64,000 bases of DNA from Terrisporobacter glycolicus ATCC 14880 = DSM 1288 (GCF_036812735.1 NZ_CP117523.1:2976001-3040000); one strand, 5' to 3'. Positions 1-9,894 are shown, numbered from the stretch's first letter. Program-made: numbers and translations. Notes: a model not told the origin generated them from the sequence alone.

Positions 1-40
1 TAAAAATAAGATAACGAAGTGTTTATTAGGAGGAAATAAT

Positions 41-349
41 ATGTCTGAAAAAAAACTATATTGTAAAGCAACCAATTGTACTCATAATTACGATGAATAT
101 TGTCGCGCTGGTTACATAAATGTAAGAGGTAATTCTGCAGTAAAAACATCTGAAACTACTTGTTCAACATATTTTGCAGATAGTGTTGGTTTTTTTACTA
201 GTGCTATAGAAGTAGGTGGATATACAACACCAGAAAATATAATTTGCGAAGCTTATAATTGTATTTACAATAAGGACACACGTTGTACCGCAAATAATGT
301 TATGATTAATTCTCATTTTTCATCATGTGAAACATTTAAGTGCGAATAA
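41..349 (+). CDS. DUF1540 cysteine-rich protein
   Basis: A 102-residue protein with two copies of a short cysteine-rich unit, at about residues 7-44 (CKATNC, then spaced cysteines) and 69-101 (CEAYNC, then spaced cysteines). This is the DUF1540 pattern, which probably binds a metal such as zinc. The function of the family is not established. A strong Shine-Dalgarno (aggagg) lies 7 bases before the ATG. No signal peptide or membrane segment is visible. It converges on serS and shares a bidirectional terminator with it. Family assignment is good; role unknown. Confidence 0.8.
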   Translation: MSEKKLYCKATNCTHNYDEYCRAGYINVRGNSAVKTSETTCSTYFADSVGFFTSAIEVGGYTTPENIICEAYNCIYNKDTRCTANNVMINSHFSSCETFKCE

Positions 350-350
350 T

Positions 351-382
351 AAAAAAAGAGAGATATTAATCTCTCTTTTTTT
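351..382. terminator. Bidirectional terminator between DUF1540 gene and serS
   Basis: A 14-bp perfect stem with a 4-base loop, A-rich on one flank and T-rich on the other, lies between the two converging genes, so it can stop transcription from both sides. Confidence 0.85.
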
Positions 383-398
383 ATTATGTAAATTAAAA

Positions 399-1676
399 TT
401 ATTTTATAACATCTATACCCATATATGGTCTTAATGCTTCTGGTACTACTACTGAGCCATCAGCTTGCTGATAGTTCTCAAGTATAGCTGCAACTGTTCT
501 ACCTACAGCAAGACCTGAACCATTTAATGTATGGCAATATTCTGCTTTAGAGTTTTTATCTCTTTTAAATCTTATACCTGCTCTTCTAGCTTGGAAATCT
601 TCACAATTTGAGCAAGAAGATATTTCAACGTATCTATTGTATGATGGCATCCATACTTCTAAGTCATATTTATACGCAGCAGTAAATCCTAAATCTCCTG
701 TACATATTCTAACAACTCTATATGGTATGTTTAATTTTTGTAATAAATATTCTGCATTAGCAGTTAACTTTTCTAATTCATCATATGAAGTTTCTGGTGC
801 AACTATTTTAACCATTTCAACTTTGTTGAATTGATGTTGTCTAACAAGACCTCTAGTATCTCTACCTGCAGAACCAGCTTCTGATCTAAAGCATGGAGTA
901 TAAGCAGTGTAATTTAAAGGTAATTCATCATATGATAGTATTTCATTTGCAACTATGTTTGTTAATGGTACTTCTGAAGTTGGTATTAAGTAGTAATCAG
1001 TATCTTCAACTTTGAACATATCTTCTCCGAATTTTGGAAGCTGTCCAGTTCCTATAAATGAGTTTGTATTAGCCATAAATGGTGGTATAAACTCTGTATA
1101 TCCTTGTTCTTCTGTATTTGTATTTAAGAAGAAGTTAGCTACGGATCTTTCTAATCTTGCACCTTTGTCTCTATATAATGTAAATCTTGAACCAGTTATT
1201 TTAGCTCCAGTTTCAAAATCTAATATTCCTAAGTCAGTACCTATATCCCAGTGAGCTTTGAAATCAAAATCAAACTTTCTTGGCTCTCCCCATTTTCTAA
1301 CTTCTACGTTATCATCATCAGTATCCCCTTGAGGAACGTTTGCATTTGGAACATTTGGTATTCTAAGTAATCTATATTGTAATTCATCTTGAACTTTTTT
1401 AACTTTTTCATCTAAAACTTTTATGTTTTCAGACAATTCTTTAAGCTTAACTTTTTCTGCTTCAGCTTCCTCTTTTTTTCCTTCTTTCATTAGTTGAGGT
1501 ATTTTCTTTTGTTCAACGTTCATTTCGCTTTTTAAAGTCTCAACTTCTTTTAATAATTCTCTTCTTTGATCGTCTAGTTCAACAACAGCATCAAGGTCGA
1601 ATTCTTTTTCGCCCCTTCTATCCATTGCTTTTTTAATATCTTCTAGATTTTCTCTTATCCTTTTGATATCTAACAT
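399..1676 (-). CDS. serS: Seryl-tRNA synthetase
   Basis: Charges tRNA-Ser (and tRNA-Sec) with serine. The 425 residues match the usual family length. Residues 1-105 form the lysine/glutamate-rich coiled-coil arm that contacts the long variable arm of the tRNA. The class II catalytic domain follows, with motif 2 ([15 protein letters not shown]) near residue 270 and motif 3 ([16 protein letters not shown]) near residue 390. The start is fixed by aggagg upstream of the ATG. A single-gene transcript seems likely, with its own promoter and terminator. No T-box leader is visible. In this organism the enzyme also feeds selenocysteine synthesis needed for the grd genes. Confidence 0.97.
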   Translation of the reverse strand: MLDIKRIRENLEDIKKAMDRRGEKEFDLDAVVELDDQRRELLKEVETLKSEMNVEQKKIPQLMKEGKKEEAEAEKVKLKELSENIKVLDEKVKKVQDELQYRLLRIPNVPNANVPQGDTDDDNVEVRKWGEPRKFDFDFKAHWDIGTDLGILDFETGAKITGSRFTLYRDKGARLERSVANFFLNTNTEEQGYTEFIPPFMANTNSFIGTGQLPKFGEDMFKVEDTDYYLIPTSEVPLTNIVANEILSYDELPLNYTAYTPCFRSEAGSAGRDTRGLVRQHQFNKVEMVKIVAPETSYDELEKLTANAEYLLQKLNIPYRVVRICTGDLGFTAAYKYDLEVWMPSYNRYVEISSCSNCEDFQARRAGIRFKRDKNSKAEYCHTLNGSGLAVGRTVAAILENYQQADGSVVVPEALRPYMGIDVIK

Positions 1677-1768
1677 TTTCTTTCCTCCTACATTTTATGT
1701 ACAAATTGAATTATGTATATTCCCTGAGAAATATAAAACATAAAGTATAATCAATCCATTTTAACTAT

Positions 1769-1797
1769 ATTTTAAGCATTATAAATTATATTGTCAA
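1769..1797 (-). promoter_or_regulatory. Sigma-A type promoter of serS
   Basis: On the minus strand, TTGACA (1797-1792), a 17-base spacer and TAAAAT (1774-1769) lie about 95 bases before the serS start. This is a near-consensus housekeeping promoter. The rest of the 322-base gap (1677-1998) holds only AT-rich sequence and the terminator of the next gene. Confidence 0.75.
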
Positions 1798-1924
1798 ATA
1801 ATTTAACTTCTATATAATGAATTTCAATATTATTACTTTATTATATATAAGATTATAACCAATAATATTAATTATTTCACATATTATTCTAAAAAATATA
1901 AAAAATTTGTATTAATATAAAAAA

Positions 1925-1950
1925 ATGGTTCTTTATAAATAAAGAACCAT
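1925..1950 (-). terminator. Terminator of the AGCS symporter gene
   Basis: A 10-bp stem (atggttcttt / aaagaaccat) with a 6-base loop, followed on the minus strand by a T-run, just downstream of the symporter stop codon. Confidence 0.85.
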
Positions 1951-1998
1951 CTTTTTTATTATTTATTTACATTTATAATTAATAAAATTCAATTCATA

Positions 1999-3483
1999 TT
2001 AGTCTACTTTTTGCTTGTTTCTATTTTCCCAGAAATCAGCATTTTTAATTCCCAGTGATACTGGGTCAAATGAAATTTCTTCACTAGACTTACCAGATTT
2101 CAATTGGGATTCGTAGTCGTTAAAACACTTCATTACTATATTTGATAGCAGAAGTATCGCTACTATATTCAGCCAAGCCATAAGTCCAACACCTATATCA
2201 CCCATTGTCCATGCAAGTCCTGCACTCTTCACACATCCAAAGAATATCATTAGCAACATTACAATTTTTAATACATGAGTTGCCATCTTATTTCCTTTAC
2301 CAGTAAGTCTCTTAATCATATAGTTTAAGTTAACCTCAGCTATATAGTAATAAGCCATCAAAGTTGTAAATGCAAAGAAAAATAATGCTATAGCAACAAA
2401 TGCTGCACCAAATCCACTTATTAATGTATTAACTGCACCTTGTGTATAAGCAGGCCCTATTTGTTCAACAGTATATTGAGGTCCCGCATTGTATATAACT
2501 TCACCAGTAGCATTGAAAGTAGTATAGTTATCAGTTATTAATATCATAAATCCAGTAGCAGAACAAACGAATAATGTATCAACATATACTGAGAAAGCTT
2601 GAACAAAACCTTGTTTTGCAGGGTGAGATACTTCAGCTGCTGAAGATGCTTGTGGCCCAGTACCTTGACCAGCTTCATTTGAATAAACTCCACGTTTAAC
2701 ACCCCAAGCTATAGTAGATCCTAATATACCTGCAAAAGTTTGTTCAAAACCAAATGCTGATTTAAATATTGTAGCTATAACTCCTGGTAAATGTCCTATA
2801 TTAACTATTATTATTATTATTGACATTAATATATATGCTCCACCCATGAAAGGAACTATAAATTCTGCAGCAGCACCTATTCTTTTAATTCCACCAAATA
2901 TAACTATACCAACTAAAATAACTAATGCTATACCTGTAACTGATGTACTCAATCCAAATGCATTTTCAACAGATACTGCTATTGAGTTAGATTGAACACC
3001 TGGCATTAATATTCCCATTGCTAAAAGTGTAACTATGGCAAAAGCCATACCATACACTTTTGTCCATCCTTTTTTGCCAAAGCCTTTTTCTATATAGTAA
3101 GCTGGACCACCACAGTATTCACCTTCATGCTCTTCTTTATATAACTGACCTAATGTAGATTCTGCAAATGCTGAACCTGCTCCTAAGAATGCTATTGCCC
3201 ACATCCAAAATAATGCTCCTGGACCACCCCAAGCAATAGCAGTAGCAACACCTGCTATATTACCTGTTCCTATACGTCCTGCTAGTGCAGTACAGAAACC
3301 TTGGAAAGACGAAATACCTTGTTCAGATTTTTCACCTGCGAATAATAAATGTACCATTTCTTTGATATTTCTAATTTGAGAGAATCTTGTTCTAAAAGAA
3401 AAATAAATACCTGCACCTAGACATAAATAAACTAGCCAATTACTCCATACCACATTGTTGACTGCATTAACAATGGTTTCCAT
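1999..3483 (-). CDS. Alanine/glycine:cation symporter (AGCS family)
   Basis: A polytopic membrane protein of 494 residues with about ten hydrophobic segments. It carries the family signature GRIGTGNIAGVATAIAWGG near residue 70 and the EAGQGTGPQASSAAE segment near residue 270, as in AlsT/DagA sodium:alanine symporters. An earlier in-frame start at 3540 exists, but aggaggggtttt lies just before the ATG at 3483, and the protein from there begins like its relatives. Expected role: import of alanine or glycine with sodium. The 368-base upstream gap holds a CodY-like box and the spoIVA terminator. Confidence 0.9.
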   Translation of the reverse strand: METIVNAVNNVVWSNWLVYLCLGAGIYFSFRTRFSQIRNIKEMVHLLFAGEKSEQGISSFQGFCTALAGRIGTGNIAGVATAIAWGGPGALFWMWAIAFLGAGSAFAESTLGQLYKEEHEGEYCGGPAYYIEKGFGKKGWTKVYGMAFAIVTLLAMGILMPGVQSNSIAVSVENAFGLSTSVTGIALVILVGIVIFGGIKRIGAAAEFIVPFMGGAYILMSIIIIIVNIGHLPGVIATIFKSAFGFEQTFAGILGSTIAWGVKRGVYSNEAGQGTGPQASSAAEVSHPAKQGFVQAFSVYVDTLFVCSATGFMILITDNYTTFNATGEVIYNAGPQYTVEQIGPAYTQGAVNTLISGFGAAFVAIALFFFAFTTLMAYYYIAEVNLNYMIKRLTGKGNKMATHVLKIVMLLMIFFGCVKSAGLAWTMGDIGVGLMAWLNIVAILLLSNIVMKCFNDYESQLKSGKSSEEISFDPVSLGIKNADFWENRNKQKVD

Positions 3484-3668
3484 AAAACCCCTCCTAATAA
3501 TAAAATTTATCCCTAAAAAAATTAATATACCTGCGAGCAAAAGATATATTTATTAAATTATATTTTTGACACTTCGTTTTATAACTGAAAAGAATGCAAA
3601 AACACATACCTTTATACTCGTATTTAGATTAATTCTATATTTACTCCAAATTTCCTCTTTTTATTTTC

Positions 3669-3683
3669 AATTTTCTGAATTTT
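3669..3683. promoter_or_regulatory. Candidate CodY box upstream of the AGCS gene
   Basis: The 15-mer aattttctgaatttt matches the published CodY consensus AATTTTCWGAAAATT at 13 of 15 positions. It lies about 190 bases upstream of the symporter start. CodY control of amino-acid uptake is usual in clostridia. Because the DNA is so AT-rich, a chance match is possible. Confidence 0.4.
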
Positions 3684-3772
3684 TTTTACAGTATGACTAT
3701 TCTGATTTGACTATATATTCTAAATTGGAATAAAAAATAAAAATATATGAAATCATTATATTTTGCAAATAA

Positions 3773-3814
3773 AAAAAGAGCTAAATTTATCACATTTTAA
3801 ATTTAGCTCTTTTT
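3773..3814 (-). terminator. Terminator of spoIVA
   Basis: A 16-bp perfect stem (aaaaagagctaaattt and its complement) with a 10-base loop and T-tract, 38 bases beyond the spoIVA stop. Confidence 0.85.
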
Positions 3815-3851
3815 ATTACATCAATATTTAATTTTAGTATTAAATTTGTTT

Positions 3852-5324
3852 TTATAGCAAAATAGTTATTATATTACTACTACCTTCATTAATAATTTTT
3901 TGTAATGTTTTTTGAATCTTATATCTTATCTCTTCTGGCATAGTATATAATTTACTTTGTAACTGCTCTTTAACTAAATCATTCAATGATTTACCAAACA
4001 TATTTGATTCCCAAATTTCAGCTGGATTTTGTTCAAATTCTTCAAGTAGATATTTAATCATTTCTTCTCCTTGATTTTGATTTCCAACTATAGGAGATAC
4101 TTCTGTTGAAATATCTGCTTTTATTATATGAAGAGAAGGTGCATTTGCTTTTAGTTTAATTCCATATTGCTTTCCTTGTTTTGTAATTTCAGGTTCTTCT
4201 AAACTAAGTTCATCAAGAGATGGTGCAACTACTCCATATCCTAAAGTTTTTGCATCACATAAAGCACTTTCGATTTTATCATACTCTACTTTAACCTTTG
4301 ATAATTTTGTAATTAAATTAAGTAATTGACAGTTGCCTTCAATTTTGAATCCACTTTGTTCTTCTAATATTTCGTAGAATAATTCTTGTTTTGTACATAC
4401 ATCAATGTTTATTACTCCTTCTCCAAGGCTTACATCATCAACTTCACAATCTTCTAAGAAAGGTAATTCATTAAATCCATGTACTACAGAATCAATATCT
4501 CTTATTTTATCAATAGATTCTATTGATTGTTTTAAAGTATTAATTATATTAGTCTTAATCCAGTGATTATTAGGTAATCCTTCTACCCAATCAGGTAAAT
4601 TAATTCTTATTTCAGCTAATGGGAAATCATATAGAACTGTTTCCATAACTTCCTCTATATCTTTTTCATCCATTTGATCCACATCCATAGGCACTACAGG
4701 AACTGCATATTTTTGTTCCAAATCATGTCTTAAAAATCCTGTTTCCTCACTATTTGGATATTTGGTATTCAATACTATTGCAAATGGTTTCTTTAATGTC
4801 TTTAATTCTTTTATAACTCTTTCTTCTGGAATTATATAGCTACTTCTATCGATTCCTGTAACAGAACCATCTGTAATTATTACAATTCCAATTGTAGAGT
4901 GATCTTTAATAACTTTTTTTGTTCCTATTTCTGCAGCTTTTTCAAAAGTCATAGCTTCTTTTGACCATGGTGTAGATACTAGTCTTTGCTTTCCGTCTTC
5001 TTCATGACCTAAAGCTCCATCAACTATGTATCCTACGCAGTCTACCATTCTGACTTTTAGAGATACAGTGTCTTTAATTTTTATTTCAACTCCATCAGCT
5101 GGAACAAATTTAGGCTCAACTGTCATTATGGTTTTACCTGAACCACTTTGAGGTATCTCATCTTTAGTTCTTTCTCTTTTGAAGTCATTTTCTATGTTAG
5201 GTAACACAAGGGTTTCCATAAATCTTCTAATAAACGTTGATTTTCCTGTTCTAACAGGTCCAACAACACCTATATATATGTCGCCTTGAGTTCTTTTAGC
5301 AATGTCTTCATATATATTGTTCAT
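3852..5324 (-). CDS. spoIVA: Stage IV sporulation protein A (coat-anchoring ATPase)
   Basis: SpoIVA polymerises on the outer forespore membrane, using ATP, and is the base layer of the spore coat. The 490 residues match the usual length. The N-terminus carries the Walker A motif GPVRTGKST (about residues 22-30) and the highly conserved start NNIYEDIAKRTQGDIYIG. A longer reading from 5342 is possible, but the ATG at 5324 has gcaggaggg in front and matches the family start. That Shine-Dalgarno lies inside a long hairpin (see 5328-5378). It follows gpsA in the same direction, an order shared with Bacillus. Sigma-E control is expected; I could not pick out a clear sigma-E promoter. Confidence 0.97.
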   Translation of the reverse strand: MNNIYEDIAKRTQGDIYIGVVGPVRTGKSTFIRRFMETLVLPNIENDFKRERTKDEIPQSGSGKTIMTVEPKFVPADGVEIKIKDTVSLKVRMVDCVGYIVDGALGHEEDGKQRLVSTPWSKEAMTFEKAAEIGTKKVIKDHSTIGIVIITDGSVTGIDRSSYIIPEERVIKELKTLKKPFAIVLNTKYPNSEETGFLRHDLEQKYAVPVVPMDVDQMDEKDIEEVMETVLYDFPLAEIRINLPDWVEGLPNNHWIKTNIINTLKQSIESIDKIRDIDSVVHGFNELPFLEDCEVDDVSLGEGVINIDVCTKQELFYEILEEQSGFKIEGNCQLLNLITKLSKVKVEYDKIESALCDAKTLGYGVVAPSLDELSLEEPEITKQGKQYGIKLKANAPSLHIIKADISTEVSPIVGNQNQGEEMIKYLLEEFEQNPAEIWESNMFGKSLNDLVKEQLQSKLYTMPEEIRYKIQKTLQKIINEGSSNIITILL

Positions 5325-5327
5325 AAT

Positions 5328-5378
5328 AATTCCCTCCTGCATATAATTTCTTAGTTAATTATATTTCAGGAGGGAATT
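5328..5378 (-). promoter_or_regulatory. Hairpin that sequesters the spoIVA Shine-Dalgarno
   Basis: A perfect 12-bp inverted repeat (5328-5339 with 5367-5378) continues into an 8-bp inner stem (5341-5348 with 5357-5364), giving 20 bp in 51 bases. On the minus-strand transcript the 3' arm contains the caggaggg Shine-Dalgarno of spoIVA, paired with ccctcctg. On the plus strand the same hairpin is followed by TTTTTT and would look like a terminator, but no plus-strand gene precedes it. Confidence 0.75.
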
Positions 5379-5420
5379 TTTTATTACATATATATTTATA
5401 CCTTATTCAATAAATATTCA

Positions 5421-6443
5421 TTATTTAAATAAGCCATTATTAACTACTTCTTCCATTTCATGTTTTTTTGACCTAGTCATTAGTTCTAGCACAGCTTCAT
5501 TAGGATTAGCACCTTCATACAAGACTGAGTATATAGCTTCTGTTATTGGCATATCAATATTTAAATCTCTAGAAACTTTATATGCTACTTCTGTGGCAGT
5601 TATTCCTTCAACTACCATTTTTACTTCATCTAATGTTTCTTGTAAAGATTTACCTTGACCCATAAGTATACCAGCTCTTCTATTTCTACTATGCATGCTT
5701 GTGCAAGTAACAATTAAATCACCTATACCTGCAAGCCCTGTAAAAGTGTTTACATTGGCTCCCATAGCAACTCCAAGTCTTCCGATTTCTGCAATTCCTC
5801 TTGTCATTAAAGCTGCTTTTGTGTTATCTCCATAACCTAAACCATCACACATTCCTGCACCAAAAGCTATAATATTTTTTAATGCTCCACCAAGTTCTAC
5901 TCCTATTATATCAGGATTAGTATAAACTCTAAGGTAGCGACTCATAAAAGCATCTTGAACTTCCTGTGCATATTTTATTTCTTCACAAGCTGCAACTAAA
6001 GTTGTTGGCATATATTTAGAAACTTCTTCTGCATGTGAAGGTCCAGATAATGCTACATAAGGATTATTTGGCAACTCTTCTTTTGCCACATCAGAAAGTC
6101 TAAGACCAGTTCCTTTTTCTAAACCTTTTGCCACATCAACTAAAATCTGCTCTTTTCTAAGTAGAGGTCTAATTTGCTTGCATACACTTCTTACAGCTTG
6201 AGATGGCACTGCAAGTACAACAATTTCGCTATCTTTTATAACTTTCCCTAAATCATTAGAAACTATTAAGTCTTCTGGGAAAACAACCTCTGGTAAGAAC
6301 CTACTATTTTTTCTCGTATCATTTATTTCTTTAACTTGCTCATTATCTCTTGTCCACATGAAAACTTTATGATTATTTTTATGTAAGCTAAGTGCTAATG
6401 CACTACCCCAGCTTCCAGCACCTATAACACACATCTTCTTCAT
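5421..6443 (-). CDS. gpsA: Glycerol-3-phosphate dehydrogenase [NAD(P)+]
   Basis: Makes sn-glycerol 3-phosphate from dihydroxyacetone phosphate for phospholipid synthesis. It is 340 residues long. The Rossmann NAD(P)-binding motif GAGSWGSALA is at the N-terminus. The conserved GALKNIIAFGAGMCDGLGYG segment, with the catalytic lysine, is near residue 190. The chosen ATG has aggtggtg upstream; a start at 6443 fits the family better than the longer frame from 6455. It lies 25 bases after plsY, so both steps towards phosphatidic acid are in one operon, ahead of spoIVA. Confidence 0.96.
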   Translation of the reverse strand: MKKMCVIGAGSWGSALALSLHKNNHKVFMWTRDNEQVKEINDTRKNSRFLPEVVFPEDLIVSNDLGKVIKDSEIVVLAVPSQAVRSVCKQIRPLLRKEQILVDVAKGLEKGTGLRLSDVAKEELPNNPYVALSGPSHAEEVSKYMPTTLVAACEEIKYAQEVQDAFMSRYLRVYTNPDIIGVELGGALKNIIAFGAGMCDGLGYGDNTKAALMTRGIAEIGRLGVAMGANVNTFTGLAGIGDLIVTCTSMHSRNRRAGILMGQGKSLQETLDEVKMVVEGITATEVAYKVSRDLNIDMPITEAIYSVLYEGANPNEAVLELMTRSKKHEMEEVVNNGLFK

Positions 6444-6468
6444 AATAAACACCACCTAGTATAGTAAT

Positions 6469-7077
6469 TTAATTTTTCTTTTGTCCTATTTTTCTTTCTG
6501 TGCCGCTTAGTAAGCGTTTAATATTTTCTTTATGGGTTATTGCTACTGATATGGTTAAAAATAATGTAACTAAAACACCTTTCGTATTATGATTTATAAG
6601 CATGATTATAGGAGATAAACCAATACCCAGTATAGAGCCTAAGGAAACATACTTAGTTATAGCTACTATTATTATAAAAAATCCTAAACACATTAGTGCA
6701 ACTAGTGGATTCATTCCTAGCATAGAACCTAAAGAAGTGGCAACTCCTTTACCTCCTTTGAACCCCAGAAAAGCAGGATAATTGTGACCAAGAACAACAG
6801 CAACGACTGCAAAATAGGCACAAATACTTTGGTCCATATGAACTCCATAAGCAATCAACCTTGCTATTAATACTGCAACTAATCCTTTTAGAACATCTCC
6901 TATAAAAGTTAATGCTCCTGCTTTTTTACCTAATGTTCTAAGTACATTTGTAGAGCCTGCATTACCGGAACCCTGAGTTCTTATATCAACTCCAGCAAGT
7001 CTCTTTGCTACTATATAAGAAGTTGATATATTCCCAAGAAGGTAGGCAATTATAATTATAATTAAATAAATTAACAT
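6469..7077 (-). CDS. plsY: Acyl-phosphate:glycerol-3-phosphate acyltransferase PlsY
   Basis: Integral membrane enzyme that acylates glycerol 3-phosphate from acyl-phosphate, the first step of phospholipid assembly. The 202 residues contain about five membrane segments and the family loops GSGNAGSTNVLR (about residue 37) and GHNYPAFLGFKGGKGVAT (about residue 97). An aggggg Shine-Dalgarno precedes the ATG. It sits 18 bases after der and 25 before gpsA, its substrate supplier. Confidence 0.96.
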   Translation of the reverse strand: MLIYLIIIIIAYLLGNISTSYIVAKRLAGVDIRTQGSGNAGSTNVLRTLGKKAGALTFIGDVLKGLVAVLIARLIAYGVHMDQSICAYFAVVAVVLGHNYPAFLGFKGGKGVATSLGSMLGMNPLVALMCLGFFIIIVAITKYVSLGSILGIGLSPIIMLINHNTKGVLVTLFLTISVAITHKENIKRLLSGTERKIGQKKN

Positions 7078-7095
7078 ATTAACCCCCTAAAGTTT

Positions 7096-8421
7096 CTATC
7101 TTTTTCTATCCTTTTCTTTATATTCAAATTGCATTGATGTCCCTTCAAATCCAAAGTTTTCCCTTATTTTATTTTCTAAGTATCTTTGGTATGAAAAATG
7201 AGTTAAATCTTTACTGTTTATATATAAAGTAATCTTTGGTGGCTTGGTTCCCGTTTGAGCACCATAGTATATTTTAAGTCTCTTACCTTTATCTGATGGT
7301 GGTTGATTAAGCATTACAGCTTCACCAATTACATCATTCAATTGAGAAGTACTTACTCGCTTAGAGTGCTCCTCAGCTACTTTATCAACTGTATCTAATA
7401 TTTTACTCATTCTTTGATTAGTTACTGCTGATACGAATATTATTGGAGCATACTTCATGAATGGGAACATATCTCTTATTTCATTTGTATAATTTCCAAG
7501 TGTTTTATTGTCTTTTTCTATTAAATCCCATTTGTTTACTACAAATATGCAAGCTTTACCTTCATCATGAGCTATACCTGCTACCTTTGTATCTTGTTCT
7601 GTAACACCTTCCGTAGCGTCTATAACTATTAACACTACATCAGCTCTAGATACTGCAGACATAGATCTAAGTACCGAGAATTTTTCAACTCTTTCATATA
7701 CTTTACTTTTTCTTCTTATACCTGCTGTATCTATTAATAAATATTGTTGATCACCTTTTTCAAAGTATGTATCAACTGCATCCCTTGTTGTTCCTGCAAT
7801 TGGACTTACTATAACTCTCTCTTCTCCTAATATTTTGTTAAGTATAGAAGATTTACCTGCATTTGGTTTACCTGTTATAGCAACTCTTATTATATCTTCG
7901 TTATACTCAGTGTTTAATCCTTCTGGGAAGTTTTCCACTATTTCATCTAATAAATCTCCAAGTCCCATGGCATTTGCACTTGATATTGGATGTGGTTGCC
8001 CAAGTCCTAATTCATAGAAATCATATATATTATCTTCTAGGTTTATATTATCAATTTTATTCACTGCTAAGATAACCGGTTTATTTGTTTTTCTTAGCAT
8101 TAAACCTACTTCTCTATCTGCAGAAGTTATTCCACCTTTACCATCAACAACGAATACTATTACATGTGCCATATCCATGGCAAGCATAGCTTGGTTTCTC
8201 ATTTGAGTTAATATTATATCATCATTTTCAGGCTCTATTCCTCCTGTATCTATTAAAGTAAAGTATTTATTTAACCACTCTACCTCTGTAAATATTCTAT
8301 CTCTAGTAACCCCTGGCGTATCCTCTACTATTGATATTCTCTTTCCTGCTAATTTATTAAACAATGTAGATTTTCCAACATTTGGTCTACCTACTACTGC
8401 AACTATGGGTCTGTTATCCAT
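7096..8421 (-). CDS. der: Ribosome-assembly GTPase Der (EngA)
   Basis: Double GTPase needed for 50S ribosome maturation. The 441 residues hold two G domains: the first with GRPNVGKS, DTGG and NKID, the second (from about residue 178) with GKPNAGKS, DTAG and NKWD. A KH-like C-terminal domain ends in a basic tail. aaggaga precedes the ATG. It sits between the DUF512 gene and plsY, and the der-gpsA-spoIVA order is conserved with Bacillus. Confidence 0.97.
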   Translation of the reverse strand: MDNRPIVAVVGRPNVGKSTLFNKLAGKRISIVEDTPGVTRDRIFTEVEWLNKYFTLIDTGGIEPENDDIILTQMRNQAMLAMDMAHVIVFVVDGKGGITSADREVGLMLRKTNKPVILAVNKIDNINLEDNIYDFYELGLGQPHPISSANAMGLGDLLDEIVENFPEGLNTEYNEDIIRVAITGKPNAGKSSILNKILGEERVIVSPIAGTTRDAVDTYFEKGDQQYLLIDTAGIRRKSKVYERVEKFSVLRSMSAVSRADVVLIVIDATEGVTEQDTKVAGIAHDEGKACIFVVNKWDLIEKDNKTLGNYTNEIRDMFPFMKYAPIIFVSAVTNQRMSKILDTVDKVAEEHSKRVSTSQLNDVIGEAVMLNQPPSDKGKRLKIYYGAQTGTKPPKITLYINSKDLTHFSYQRYLENKIRENFGFEGTSMQFEYKEKDRKR

Positions 8422-8435
8422 ATTTATTCTCCTTC

Positions 8436-9767
8436 CTATTTAGTTATCTTGTCTACTACATCAGTACCTCTATTTTCGCATGGTACTACTTCTAAATTCA
8501 ATTTTTCTTCTAATTCTTTTAAAGTTATATTGTCTAAGAAAATTTCTTCATCAGCTTTCATCATAGACCTAGTAATATACAATGTTTCACCTAAGTCTTC
8601 ACTTCTCAATTGATCGATTAAATCAGTAGCTGTTAAAAGACCGCTAACTGTTATTGTCTCTCCAAAGAAGTTATTTTTAATTCTATATACATTAATTTCT
8701 ATATTATTAAATTTTTCCATTATTTTATTAGCCATATTGCACATAAATTCATAAGCGGATTTCCCTGTAGCAATAGATACTTTTTTTGATTTGTTTAATC
8801 GTGAACCAGATATTGTATCTAAATATTGTACAATTTCTGTTCCCATTTTCGTTATCATTCCAACACCATCTTCAAATTGGTCAAATCCCTCATACTCATC
8901 ATATTTTAATAATGGCCTTTTTGCAAGAATATAAAACTCATCTGATAAAAATGCAAATCTAGTATTTAATTTATCCAAATATTTTTCTTGTAATTTATTA
9001 ATTTGATCAATTGTACGTCCTGCACTTTTTTCATCAAATATGTCAAGTCTAGCAAGATTATCTCTATATCTTGTAATTCCTACTGGAACTATAGCAGCAC
9101 TTTTTACATAAGGATGTAAACTTGACAAATCTTCCAGTGTCCTTTCTAATTCTTCTTTATCATTATATCCTGGACAAAGTACTATTTGAGCATTCATTTC
9201 AATTCCTGCTTCTGCAAGTCTCCTCATTATATCTATTAGCTTTCCTGCGAATTTATTGTTTATCATTTTTCTTCTTAGTTCAGGATTTGTAGTATGTACA
9301 GAAATATTTATTGGACTAATCCTATATCTTATTATATTATTAATATCATCCTCACTCATATTAGTTAAAGTAACGAAGTTTCCTTGTAAGAAAGATAGCC
9401 TTGAATCATCATCTTTAAAATAAAGTGTTTCTCTCATGCCTTCTGGTAACTGATCTATAAAGCAAAATACACATTTATTTCTACAACTTTTTGCTTTATC
9501 TATTATAGGATTAGTAAATTCTATGCCCAATTCTTCATCATAATCTTTTTCAATTTCGTATAAATATATCTTTCCATTTTTTTGTTTTTGAATTTCCAAC
9601 TCAATATATTCTTCACTTATTAAAAATCTATATTGAATTATATCTTCAACTCTCTCTTTATTTACAGATAAAAGTATGTCTCCGACTTCAATACCTATTT
9701 CATCTGCAATACTATTTTTATAAACTTTACTTACTATATTATTAATATTTTTTACGTTTACTTCCAT
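8436..9767 (-). CDS. DUF512 family radical SAM protein with PDZ-like N-terminus
   Basis: The 443-residue protein starts with a PDZ-like domain (about residues 1-60). A radical SAM core follows with the cysteine cluster CRNKCVFCF near residue 75 and the family signature LSFLQGNFVTLTN. The DUF512 region fills the C-terminus. The family is widespread in anaerobic Firmicutes and cyanobacteria; its reaction is unknown. An in-frame GTG at 9782 is possible, but I prefer the ATG at 9767, which has ggtgat upstream. It lies 14 bases before der. Confidence 0.9.
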   Translation of the reverse strand: MEVNVKNINNIVSKVYKNSIADEIGIEVGDILLSVNKERVEDIIQYRFLISEEYIELEIQKQKNGKIYLYEIEKDYDEELGIEFTNPIIDKAKSCRNKCVFCFIDQLPEGMRETLYFKDDDSRLSFLQGNFVTLTNMSEDDINNIIRYRISPINISVHTTNPELRRKMINNKFAGKLIDIMRRLAEAGIEMNAQIVLCPGYNDKEELERTLEDLSSLHPYVKSAAIVPVGITRYRDNLARLDIFDEKSAGRTIDQINKLQEKYLDKLNTRFAFLSDEFYILAKRPLLKYDEYEGFDQFEDGVGMITKMGTEIVQYLDTISGSRLNKSKKVSIATGKSAYEFMCNMANKIMEKFNNIEINVYRIKNNFFGETITVSGLLTATDLIDQLRSEDLGETLYITRSMMKADEEIFLDNITLKELEEKLNLEVVPCENRGTDVVDKITK

Positions 9768-9894
9768 TTTGCATATCACCACTTTTCCACATAAATGTAT
9801 TCTCTAATTTTAGATGTAAATACATCATTTAATCATACATGATTTAAAAAAATTAGTCAACTTGTATCTAGCTTTATACCCTATAAGTTAACAA

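Noticed and set aside
1677-1998. T-box riboswitch before serS
   Set aside because: The conserved T-box sequence (AGGGTGGNACCGCG type) is absent; only a plain promoter and short leader are seen.
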